Positions 55,123-64,000 of a stretch of DNA of 64,000 nucleotides are shown in pieces. Position 1 is the stretch's first letter. Each line of letters opens with the position of its first letter. The DNA comes from Trichaptum fuscoviolaceum (Eukaryota > Basidiomycota > Agaricomycetes > Hymenochaetales > Trichaptaceae), in assembly GCA_910574455.1 (NCBI GenBank), contig CAJSYZ010000003.1, positions 4,029,250 to 4,093,249 on the forward strand, written 5' to 3'. The position numbers were made by a program, and so were the translations under genes. Below the pieces are notes generated by a model that worked only from the letters and a program-made list of their open reading frames with translations, searched no databases and had not been told where the DNA came from.

Positions 55123-56984
55123 TCAGAGCTTCGCTCTCAAAATCTGTGTCTCCGGAGTATTTTGACCTTCCTCCCACCAGACTACAGTCACCGTTACATC
55201 ATCCCTAAACCGCCTCGACAACGGTGCCGGTATGCTCAGCAGTCTCCGTAATTTTTGATTGTCTGCACCACCAAACGCATTACGAACCAGGTGTTGCGCG
55301 ATGTTCTCGTCGACGAATGCCCAATGTCCGTCTGTACGATCCTGTTTGGACTTATATGCAGCATCTTTGCCTTCCACTCCTGCTGCGTCGTCTGAAATGC
55401 GCGTTGGGACTTGCTTGGGGAGATCGGCCTTAGAAACGGATGGGGCACGTAGACCGGCAAGATGACCTGCGACGAGCGAGACGACCTCTCTGGGGGAGAG
55501 TTCGTCCCATAGACCGTCGGTCGCAAGGACGACAAATCGCAATTCAGGTTGTTTTGAGCTCGGAGAGGGGGATGACGGAGTGGGAGTGGAGTTGTCTGAG
55601 GAGAAAAGAGGGAAGGGAAGAGAGAACTTGCGATGCGTTATCACGGGCTGAGCGGTCACATACGGCGGCGTCTTCAAATCAGGTGGAATACGTCTGAGGG
55701 GAGCGTCTGTCCCTTCTGTGAAAACGTTGCGTAACCTGAGACAATAAAATCCGGAGCCGGATAGAGAACAGATACTTTTCATTAGAGAGTGATTTGGAGC
55801 ATAATGAAATCTAGGACATACAGCTTTTGCAATTCGGCAGGCCATTTGTAAACTGCGTCGCCAAAAGCACGGGAGGGCTCAAGACCGCCAAGTACACGTC
55901 CACGTTGAATGACTTTGTCCGATTCTTCCGAGGGGTGCTCAGATTGCATTCTACACGTAGTTTAATAGCTCTCAGTTACTGTGAAGGAGAACATGAACGA
56001 ATACATACCGTTTTAGCTCATTCGGATTCCGGCCTGTTTGATCCTCACTGAGTACCTCGACGCGCCAGACCCCCTTTCCCTCGGGCCCCTCCTCCCAGAT
56101 TCCGGCCACTGCACGGCAGTCACCCGTGTTGGCGACGTAGAGATCACGGCGCGCCGTATCTAATAAGGCAAGAATCGCACAACTGCCTTGTCTCCCGATG
56201 AGCGTCACCAAAAACGTGAAGGCCAGCAGTTCTATGGCGTACCGGATAAGGCGGGGAGCATAGCCGCGAGACCCATTGGGTGCTGTCGCAATGCATCAAC
56301 ATCCGGTTGTTTTGATTTGGTTTCACGCAGGTGATCTGCAATTATGCGAAGGGGGGCATTCACAATCTCAGAGTCTAGCATCGCAAATGCTGTTTGAATA
56401 GCAAGAGAGACATATTTCGGATCGGCATCAAATGGAACAGGCTGTATAGGAGACTTCGTCACCATTGACTTTAAGTTATCATAAAATGTGGATTTAGGCG
56501 CGTAGACACGCGGTTCGTCACTCAGCTCTTTCAGCTGCAGCGCGACAGCGGGGATGAGTGTTTTCGAGAGCAAACGAGAGGTGTATGGTCCAGCGTGACC
56601 GTCCATCACAGCGAAGAACAGATAGTCTCCTTGGGGCGTATTAGGCTGAGGATCACGCTCGACTATTGCTTCAGCGTGCGCGTCCTCAAGGGGGCTGTTT
56701 GACGCGAGCTGCGCAGTCGCGTGCTTCCACACGATTCCGCCAGGGCGCGCAACCGCTGTCTCGGTCGCGTCTTTGGCAAGCATTGCGTCAATGTCGGCCA
56801 TCGATTTCAAAGGCAGTGTCTTTGTTGCGTACTCGCGTTTGCCATCCACACCTGCCTGACGGACCTTGATGTCGAATGTTTCTTGGACGACGCGAGCGGG
56901 ACGCGTGTAGGCCTGGTAGAGATACCCTGCAGCGCCAGCAGCTGCGGCGGAGACAGCAACAGGACGCCAGGCACGACGTAGCAT
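55123..56984 (-). CDS. PP2C-type phosphatase, pyruvate dehydrogenase phosphatase-like
   Basis: Exons 56984-56243, 56186-56009, 55950-55822 and 55735-55123 total 1662 nt, 553 aa. The open frame extends upstream but contains no earlier ATG, so translation starts MLRRAWRPVAVSAAAAGAAGYLYQAY. This is a basic stretch followed by a short hydrophobic helix, fitting a mitochondrial presequence and anchor. PP2C metal-site motifs are present: NSPLEDAHAEAIVE, LFFAVMDGHAG, DLYVANTGDCRAVAG, LEPSRAFGDAVYKWP, VLATDGLWDELSPREVV and RDDVTVTVVWW. The arrangement and length resemble Ptc5/Pdp1, which reactivates the pyruvate dehydrogenase complex by dephosphorylating E1. A Pro/Ser-rich insert near 55560-55620 is unusual. 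The specific substrate is inferred from the family and targeting. Confidence 0.85.
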
Positions 56985-57771
56985 GCCTCTGGACGTCGTG
57001 ACTCTGACAATGGACAACGCGGCGGGGCGGGACAATGGCGGGAATGGCGGTGACAGGAACTCGGAGGGCAACGTTGGCGGGAGGTGAGGAGCGCGCTCGT
57101 CCAAATGCGGTAATAATGACTGTGGGAATATACTGGGACGCGATTGTTACCCTGATTTAGTATCTTTCCTAATTGTCCAGCTCTCCTGTTTGGAGCACGA
57201 GACAACCTCGCTGTTTCCGCGAGTGTGTCGTGTGATGGCACGTATCGAATGTAATGATGCGACAGAGCCCCTCGGTGTAACCTGATGGAGTCTGCATAAC
57301 AGCGCATTACTCACGTTTAAGTGAGTCATATTGCCTAATTCGGCGTGTGACTTCCGAAAGAGGCAAGTTGGCAAAGCTCGAACCTGCTGCTTAGTAATCT
57401 GTGTGTCCCGAAGAGTTCAAGTTGACAGCAGTTTTGCTGTTGAGACCGTTTCCGAACGACCATCCGAGTGAGTTCCATCCATCTGGCGGGCTCGGTCGCA
57501 CCTGCGGGACTGTCCTTGTCGACAACCATCACCTGCCCTGCGCACACCGCACTTTATCTCTCTTTCGGCACATACAAACACGCACTGCTTTCTTTGTGAC
57601 TCGGCTCTAACCACACCGTAACGTATAAAAGGTCCAGTGGAGAGCTCCCCCAACATCTTTGTCTTCAACGTCCACGTCGACGTTCTTCAAGCAATACAAC
57701 CCGCACTGTTGTACAACATTCTGATTTCGTGTGGTGTGTAAGCTACTGTAATATCTAAACCTCAAGCTGCT
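56985..57771. promoter_or_regulatory. divergent promoter region
   Basis: A 787-nt head-to-head spacer between the PP2C gene (-) and the intronless gene (+). It includes the TATA box listed separately. No coding sequence was recognised. Confidence 0.5.
57624..57632 (+). promoter_or_regulatory. TATA box (TATAAAAGG)
   Basis: A canonical TATAAAAGG lies about 140 nt upstream of the ATG at 57772, a spacing that fits a leader of about 110 nt. It is the clearest core promoter element in the window. Confidence 0.6.
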
Positions 57772-59694
57772 ATGCGTGCCACTGCTACTACTTCCCGGGA
57801 TGCCAATCGGGTATCTGTACTCGAACCGGCCCTTGTGCCACTGCAATCACCTCAAAGCCAGCATCATCGTCAAGCTCAACAACAACGCCTATCTCAAATA
57901 TCAAGTGTGAGCGATGGTATGGAAGCTGGTCCTTCGCAGCAGGTAGGCTTTCGACGAGGGCTGGAACTCAGAGCAAGCGCCACTAAAACTTCACCACTTT
58001 GTCAGAAGCCGAATCTACCTCGATCGTTAAATACAAACGCAATGGAACGATCTCCACGGTCTCTGAGTTATCGACGTCGGTCACCCGTGCCGCAGCTACC
58101 ACATATCAATACAGCTGTTGTACATGCTTCAGAGCTAGAGCGCTTGCCCACAGAACCCATGCCATCTTCACCTCCACCTCCGCCGTCTCCTGCCCAGCCG
58201 ACACCGAAGAAGCTTCTGGAGCGATACGGGATCAAGGTGCGAGATTTTGCGTACGAGTCGACGCTCCCGCCTGTGCGCACTGTTCCCAGGGCTCCACCTC
58301 CGCGCGATCTCGCTCGGCGCCGAGAGTACGGGAATTGGTTTGGTGGGCCCCCGCCTGAGCCTATGACTGATGAGATGCGGAAGAAGCGTCAGGATTTGAT
58401 GATGCCGAGGATAAGGTACACGAAGGAGCGGGATCTGCAGGCAGCGAAGGAACTGGAAAGGTATCCGACGGAACCAATTCTTGACAACAGTCAAGAATCT
58501 TCAATTCCTAGGTTTACGATGCAGAATATGCTCATGGGAAACGCGCGAGGTCTACTTCCAAGATTAAAGACAGCGATTCTTAGCGACGCTGGCGGCCCTT
58601 GTAAACCAGCACATGAACAGACTTCTCAATCTCCGCATTCATTTGAACCACAATCGCAGCAAAGTCAATATCAATCATCGAGTCAGCCCCCGCTCGCTGG
58701 ATACTCACAAGCAGATTCCGATATGGATGGTCTTGAGACTCCTCTCATTACCCCGGACGCCTCCCAAATCCTCCTTGGGATGGATGGAGTCACGGATTCG
58801 AGTGCGCTACCTGAGTCACAGGTCGCACAGATACTATCCAACTTGCAGGTCCCCACGACTGAGGATGTTTCTTTTCCGCAAATGGGTATCGAAAGCCAGA
58901 CGACCGATAGTCAAATGGAAAGCCAGAACAACTCGTATGCGATGGAAGGAATCACGAATGATGGCCCAGCTACTGTTGAGTTTACTGGTACACTCGAGCC
59001 GACTTCTGCCGCCCCAGCTGTCCCCCTTGCGCCATCCAGCTCCCCTACGCATCAAACCCTAACACCTCTTTCTGTTTCTATAAGGCGCGCACCGTCAGCA
59101 ACTACTTCCCGTCGTTCGGTCAGTAGCCCTGTGGCTTCGCCTCTGATCTCAAGACACCCTTCCGTATTTGGCACCGGACTATCGTCCCGCAAGCGATCTT
59201 ACTCTCAGACGTCGCTTTCATCTTTGTCATCGTTGTCACGATCTAGCATCCATTCACACGAGGATTTGCAAGTGTCACCCGGAAGCCCCTTTGCTAATGT
59301 GAGACGCAATGGACCTTCGAGAGAGAATGAACCTCTACCTTGTCTTGGACTGGCTTATGCAGCACCCACATCAGATGGTGTGGACGGCATAGTGAATGCA
59401 GGTGGAAGGTATAATCTCCGGAAGATTCGCAAGACTGCGACGACTGATGCGACGGTTCGATCACTTCCCTCACCCGCGCGGCTTAGCCCTCAGAAGAGCT
59501 TCGATGTGGGGAAAAAGGTCGTATCTCGATCCTCTGCGCACGCTGCCAAGAAGGGGGGCTTGACAGCCAGCCCTAGTCCAAGGGCGCGCAGTCGGAGCCG
59601 TACACGCGCACCGAAGAAGGGGAAGGGGGCAGAGACAGCGCCGGCTTCGCCGATTAAGAATTCAGTGAGGAGACCAGCTAGGGAGAGGACGTAG
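57772..59694 (+). CDS. unrecognised intronless basic/disordered protein, 640 aa
   Basis: A single exon of 640 codons in a window where almost every other gene is split. The protein is Pro/Ser/Gln-rich with no domain I recognise. A middle block, PTPKKLLERYGIKVRDFAYES then RREYGNWFGGPPPEPM and KKRQDLMMPRIRY, looks conserved. The motif ELERxPTEPx occurs twice, about 100 residues apart, flanking that block. The C-terminus carries YNLRKIRKTA and an Arg/Ser/Lys-rich tail (SPRARSRSRTRAPKKGKG), suggesting nuclear location or nucleic-acid contact. It has its own TATA box. It could be a cell-cycle-regulated or chromatin-associated protein, but that is a guess. Confidence 0.75.
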   Translation: MRATATTSRDANRVSVLEPALVPLQSPQSQHHRQAQQQRLSQISSVSDGMEAGPSQQVGFRRGLELRASATKTSPLCQKPNLPRSLNTNAMERSPRSLSYRRRSPVPQLPHINTAVVHASELERLPTEPMPSSPPPPPSPAQPTPKKLLERYGIKVRDFAYESTLPPVRTVPRAPPPRDLARRREYGNWFGGPPPEPMTDEMRKKRQDLMMPRIRYTKERDLQAAKELERYPTEPILDNSQESSIPRFTMQNMLMGNARGLLPRLKTAILSDAGGPCKPAHEQTSQSPHSFEPQSQQSQYQSSSQPPLAGYSQADSDMDGLETPLITPDASQILLGMDGVTDSSALPESQVAQILSNLQVPTTEDVSFPQMGIESQTTDSQMESQNNSYAMEGITNDGPATVEFTGTLEPTSAAPAVPLAPSSSPTHQTLTPLSVSIRRAPSATTSRRSVSSPVASPLISRHPSVFGTGLSSRKRSYSQTSLSSLSSLSRSSIHSHEDLQVSPGSPFANVRRNGPSRENEPLPCLGLAYAAPTSDGVDGIVNAGGRYNLRKIRKTATTDATVRSLPSPARLSPQKSFDVGKKVVSRSSAHAAKKGGLTASPSPRARSRSRTRAPKKGKGAETAPASPIKNSVRRPARERT

Positions 59695-60747
59695 TGTTCA
59701 TCATCATTGGCCACCCTCACCAATTTCCTCAGCAAACATCGATAGGCGATGCTTAGCCGAATACTCATCAACGATTTCTATTGACAAAGCGAGCGACGCC
59801 AATGCACTTTTTACTTCGCGGAACCACAATCAACTCATCATCGCTTTAGTTATTCGCATCGATTTTTTACTTATTATTATGCAGAGATTCTCTTGCCTCT
59901 TCCCGATCACTCATCATTCAACTGCAATTATTGTCATCATCACAAGCGCCGACTGTCATTTGTAAATCCGCAGGATTTCGTTACCGGATTTCTTCGATTC
60001 TTTCCCCCTTTCTCATCAACTTCATTCATCGGAATTCTTTGTGCACGGACGCTACTGACGCGCAAAATGTACTCGAGTTGTACCTGTTTCTCACCACTAG
60101 CCTTACCTTATTTTTATTCTTCCGCACAGACATTGTTAAGACTGACTTGAGGGCTACGACGTAGTTTGTCTCGTTCAGTTCTTGTGATGTTTGTGCTTTC
60201 TCTGTAGCTCTGTTGACATCACTGCTTTGTCCTCTTAGATATTTATTCATCAATGAAACTGCTTAGTGTTGTAAACTTTCTGCAAGCTAGTCATCGATAA
60301 TCAAGGACACATTCAGAATTGATCTCGACAGAGCTCAAGGGTTGCTTTAGTATAATCATTTATCCAGACTCCTAGGGGAGTGGGTTTAAGTATTGATACT
60401 CGCCGCCAAGACGATATTGTACAGTCATGTAATTTCTCATATCAAGGGTTCAAGTTTCAGACCGTGAGGGTGTCCAAAATGAATAGAAGCTGAAGCAACA
60501 ACTCCCAAAAAGGAGATCAGATTTAAGCCGAATTACGTTACAATTTTAGGACGGGCTAAATATAAACAGGGGTATACAGTACTATTAAGTATTTCTGGCT
60601 GCTACTTAAGTGCCTGGTACTTGATACCTTGCCCTGCCCAGCGCTCATTAGCGAGGGCTATATCATCCTCTATTTCCCCCCATTCACTCTCTCTTCTACC
60701 TCCATCTTCCTTGCCCTTGGTGAAGACAACGAAGACGACGAAAGACG
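59695..60747. other. intergenic, 1.05 kb
   Basis: The left half is AT/pyrimidine-rich downstream flank of the intronless gene; the right half should hold the antiporter promoter. A short GTTCAAGTTTCAG string near 60450 superficially resembles a tRNA T-loop but lacks matching stems. No RNA gene is called. Confidence 0.5.
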
Positions 60748-63700
60748 ATGGGTCAATTGTTCGACGAGGCATATGCGCTTGTCCGTAGGGCTGCAGCGGA
60801 GCAGGTATGCCCAAGACCGTATTTATCTTAAACATCCTGTTCACTCGATGATATACGACGAATAGGGAGGTATCATCTCTGGCGACAATCCGACGCACTA
60901 TAATGCTACCGACCCTCTGCGACTATGGGTAATCCAAGTTGGTGAGCTAGCAATGTCTCAGACTGTACCACAATGGCTGAATGTTTGTTGCAGGTATCAT
61001 AGTCACCTTCACCCAGCTTCTTGCCATCCCCTTCGCGCGAATCCGCCAACCTCGGGTGATCGCTGAGGTTATAGGCGGTGTGCTCCTCGGTCCCTCTGTA
61101 ATGGGCCGGATACCAAATTTCACGCGACGCATCTTCCCCGCCGAGTCCATTCCCCTGCTCACGCTCACCGCGAACATCGGTTTAGTCTTCTTCCTGTTCC
61201 TGGTCGGTCTGGAGATAGACACGCGGCTGATGAAACGCAATGCGCGCGCCGCCATGTCCATAAGCGCCGCTGGCCTCATCTTGCCTTTCGGACTCGGTGC
61301 AGCGCTCGCAGTGCCGTTGTACAACGAGTTTGTGAGCGACACCGTCAACCGCGGTTACTTCATTCTATTCGTGGCAGTGGCGATTGGAATTACTGCGTTC
61401 CCGGTGCTTTGCCGTATCCTCACTGAGACGCGTCTACTCGACACGACAGTCGGTGTTGTCACCCTTTCTGCAGGTGTCGGAAACGACGTTATCGGTTGGG
61501 TTCTATTGGCGCTGAGTGTTGCTCTCGTTAATGCCTCTTCCGGACTTACGGCGCTCTGGGTTCTTTTGGCTGGCGTGGGCTATGTCCTTTTTTTGCTCTT
61601 CCCCGTTAAGTTCGCCTTTAGGTGGCTCGCCCACAAGACTGGAAGTCTTGAAAACGGACAGCCAAGTACGACTATGATGACCATCACGTTCCTGCTTGTA
61701 CTTGTCTCCGCATTCTTCACCGATATCATCGGAATCCATGCTATTTTTGGTGAGAGTTACATTCAGACGCGAGTGCGTACCTCATTGACCCATTCTGATC
61801 GGTCTCAGGCGGTTTCGTGGCTGGCTTGATAATCCCTCATGAGGGTGGCTTTGCGATTGCACTAGTAGAGAAGCTTGAAGATTTGATTTCACTCATCTTT
61901 TTGCCGCTGGTACGTGCCTTGAATCTAATCATCAATGCGTGGTAACTAAAGCTCCTTTAGTATTTCACGATTTCTGGGTTTAACACCGACCTGAGTCTTT
62001 TGAACAATGGAATCACCTGGGGTTACGTTGTACTCATCTGCACAATCGCATTCTTTGGCAAATTCGTCGGTTGCTTTACGACTGCCAAGATATTCGGATT
62101 TAGCTTGCGCGAGTCGGGTGCCATTGGCTCATTGATGGCATGCAAGGGTCTCGTCGAGCTTATCGTGCTCAACGTCGGCCGGCAAGCAAACATACTTAAT
62201 GGCCGCCTCTTTGCGATGTTTGTCCTGCACGCTATCGTGCTCACATTCTTGACGACTCCACTGACGCTCCTGTGGTACCCTGAGCATATCCGGACGAAGG
62301 CATCAGGCAAGAAGACCAAAGAGAGCGATACGCCCGGCCTGTCCGGCGAGTCGGGTCCCTTTGAAGGCACAGACAAAACTAATTTCACCGTCGTGTTAAA
62401 CCGAGTGGAACATCTTGCTCCTCTCATGACACTTACGCAGCTTTTGCAACGACCCATTAATTTTGCGAGTTCGAAGGAATCTCGTGTTTCGTCTGATGCC
62501 GATGGGAAGGCCTCCGTGTTTACCACAGACGTTCCGATTATACCTGAAGCGACTTCGGCTAAGGAAAAATATGTACAACAGAACCCGATAGCGATTTCAG
62601 CACTGCGGCTCATTGAGCTCACGGAGCGTACTTCCGCAGTCCTCAAGTCACAGGAAGCGTCAGCTCAAATTCTTGCCCGCGCGGACCCGCTGCTCTCGGT
62701 ATTCCGAACCTTCGGCCGACTACATCGCATCGCAGTGCAGAGTGCACTGGCTGTAATCGGGCTCGACGAATTTGCGGGTCGTGTTTCAACCTTTGCCAGA
62801 GAAAGCGGGGCACATATGGTAGTTGTGCCATGGAATATGGAGTGTGCAGCGTCAGGGGAGGAGAACGCTAGTCAGTCGCAAAGTTTGGTGCAGAATCCTT
62901 TCGAGAATATCTTCTCCAAGAATAGCAGTGATCGAGCCTTAGCATCGCATTCGCCTGCGGTTCCATCCGTCGTCTACTCATCTTTCGTCCGGAAAGTCTT
63001 CGCAGATTCTCCAGCAGATGTAGCGCTCTTCATGGACCGCAGCAACTCAGAAGACATTGATGTTGATGTTCATAGTCTGGGGTCAGGAGGATGCCACCTT
63101 TTCCTTCCATTCTTTGGCGGACCAGACGATCGCCTCGCCCTCGATTTCGTAGTGCAACTATGTGCCAATCCGAGCGTGACTGCGACTGTTCTACGGGTTG
63201 AGAAGACAGAGAACCACGAGCAAAGTACTATGTACAGCATAGACCACGAGAAGTTCGCGGCTCTTGCCAATTTCACTGTTCATGTGCGCATCTAATTTCC
63301 TCATTATATCAGAATTGACTGTAGCTAACCTTTTTCTCTTCTAGGGTGCAGCTAATGCGGATACAGTATACGGGATACAAACCTCTGAAACCCGGCTTAA
63401 GTCAGAAACCGCGGATAACATCCTATGGGCACGCTACTCATCTCGTGCATCACAAGTGACCTTGCCAGCTTCTGTGCAAGAGGCACTTTCCCGCATCACC
63501 TTCCATGACGCTGCCTCTCCTCGCCCTTTGCATCACGTACTGGAGCGTTCCAACCGTCGATCGCTCGGACTCAACTCAAGTAACTCGAAGTCGATAATCG
63601 CTGTGGTGGGACGGGGACGGCGTATGGCACAGGAGACTCATCGTGTGGAACTGAAAGAGCTTCTGCTTACCTGTGGTGTGTCCGGGGGTGTTGGTGGCGA

Positions 63701-63806
63701 ATTAAGCCGCACAATGGGTGATGTCGCAGCTGCTTTTGTCGCTTCAAGTAACCAAACGAGCGTACTGGTGGTACAAGCAGCACACGGACGTGCTGGCTCA
63801 GTCTAA
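60748..63806 (+). CDS. KHA1: K+/H+ antiporter, Kha1 type (CPA2 family)
   Basis: Six exons (60748-60804, 60866-60941, 60994-61749, 61809-61909, 61961-63283, 63345-63806) sum to 2775 nt, 924 aa. After a short luminal/extracellular start (GGIISGDNP) come about eleven to twelve membrane helices with CPA2 landmarks: IRQPRVIAEVIGGVLLGPSV, GLVFFLFLVGLEID, ITAFPVLCRILTE, LSAGVGNDVIGWVLLA (the paired-acid ND region), GFVAGLIIPHEGGF, YFTISGFNTDLSLLN and MACKGLVELIVLNVG. A soluble domain of about 480 residues follows, with HMVVVPW and HLFLPFFGGPDDRLAL, resembling the nucleotide-binding-like tail of Kha1/CHX transporters. It exchanges K+ for H+ in an internal membrane, affecting pH and cation balance. 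The donor CAT-GTGCGC at 63283 avoids an early stop (TAA at 63293) and restores the conserved tail. Confidence 0.93.
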
Positions 63807-64000
63807 TGAATGCAGGAGAGTGATGCTATCTAAACATCAAACCTGCATATACACATCATACAAGCATTCGATCCCTTTACACTTCTAGCCTATCTACGTT
63901 AACGATTTATGACGGAATGTAATATAGTATTTAATAGTGGAAAGCTCACGAAAGAGGATTGATTGTATTCGCATTAAATTCCATGCGCATTTTATTCTCT

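Noticed and set aside
56985..57104. PP2C frame extended to 57104
   Set aside because: It begins at TTG with no ATG before 56984; the ATG at 56984 gives a credible mitochondrial presequence.
60340..60500. tRNA-like string GTTCAAG near 60450
   Set aside because: No acceptor, D or anticodon stems can be paired around it.

Overview
The window looks like nuclear DNA of a basidiomycete fungus, most likely a mushroom-forming Agaricomycete. Nearly every gene is broken by short GT-AG introns of about 40-80 nt, intergenic gaps are 0.3-1.9 kb, both strands are used, and the proteins are typical of that group (a Barentsz-domain protein, an F-box family with a conserved C-terminal half, a Kha1-type antiporter, alpha-1,3-glucan synthase relics). 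I saw no operons, CRISPR arrays, rRNA or convincing tRNA genes. Exon boundaries were set by hand from splice motifs and reading-frame continuity. For most multi-exon genes the exon lengths sum to an exact multiple of three and restore conserved motifs.

Layout. 1-24 kb, conserved single-copy genes: a Btz/CASC3-like exon-junction protein (-, cut by the window edge), an epoxide-hydrolase-type alpha/beta hydrolase (-), a four-helix membrane protein with a His-rich tail (-), a small PPxY-bearing membrane protein (+), a Whi3/Scw1-type RNA-binding protein (+), PP4 regulatory subunit 3 / Psy2 (-), an acyl-protein thioesterase (-), the tRNA m1G9 methyltransferase Trm10 (+) and the complex I assembly methyltransferase NDUFAF5 (-).

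24.4-29.6 kb, a decayed locus: an intron-containing relic of alpha-1,3-glucan synthase is joined on the same strand to an intron-containing relic of the TFIIF alpha subunit. Both have stops and frameshifts. The locus is bracketed by TCAG-rich sequence on the left and CTGA-rich sequence on the right, which are inverted relative to each other. This is the most unusual part of the window and could be a non-autonomous, gene-capturing DNA element.

29.8-64 kb, dense conserved genes again: a large C2H2 zinc-finger protein with internal 32-residue repeats (+), a large Ser/Pro-rich protein with a histone-fold-like N-terminus and a 12-nt exon (+), RNA polymerase I subunit Rpa135 (-), lipin/Pah1 phosphatidate phosphatase (-), an F-box protein (-), a four-finger C2H2 protein (+), a USP36/42-type deubiquitinase (+), a PP2C phosphatase resembling pyruvate dehydrogenase phosphatase (-), an intronless unrecognised basic protein (+) and a Kha1-type K+/H+ antiporter (+).

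The genes do not form one pathway; they look like ordinary housekeeping and regulatory genes. Recurrent splicing oddities are three apparent GC-AG introns, coding exons of 9, 12, 15 and 18 nt, and two stop-free introns of length divisible by three.
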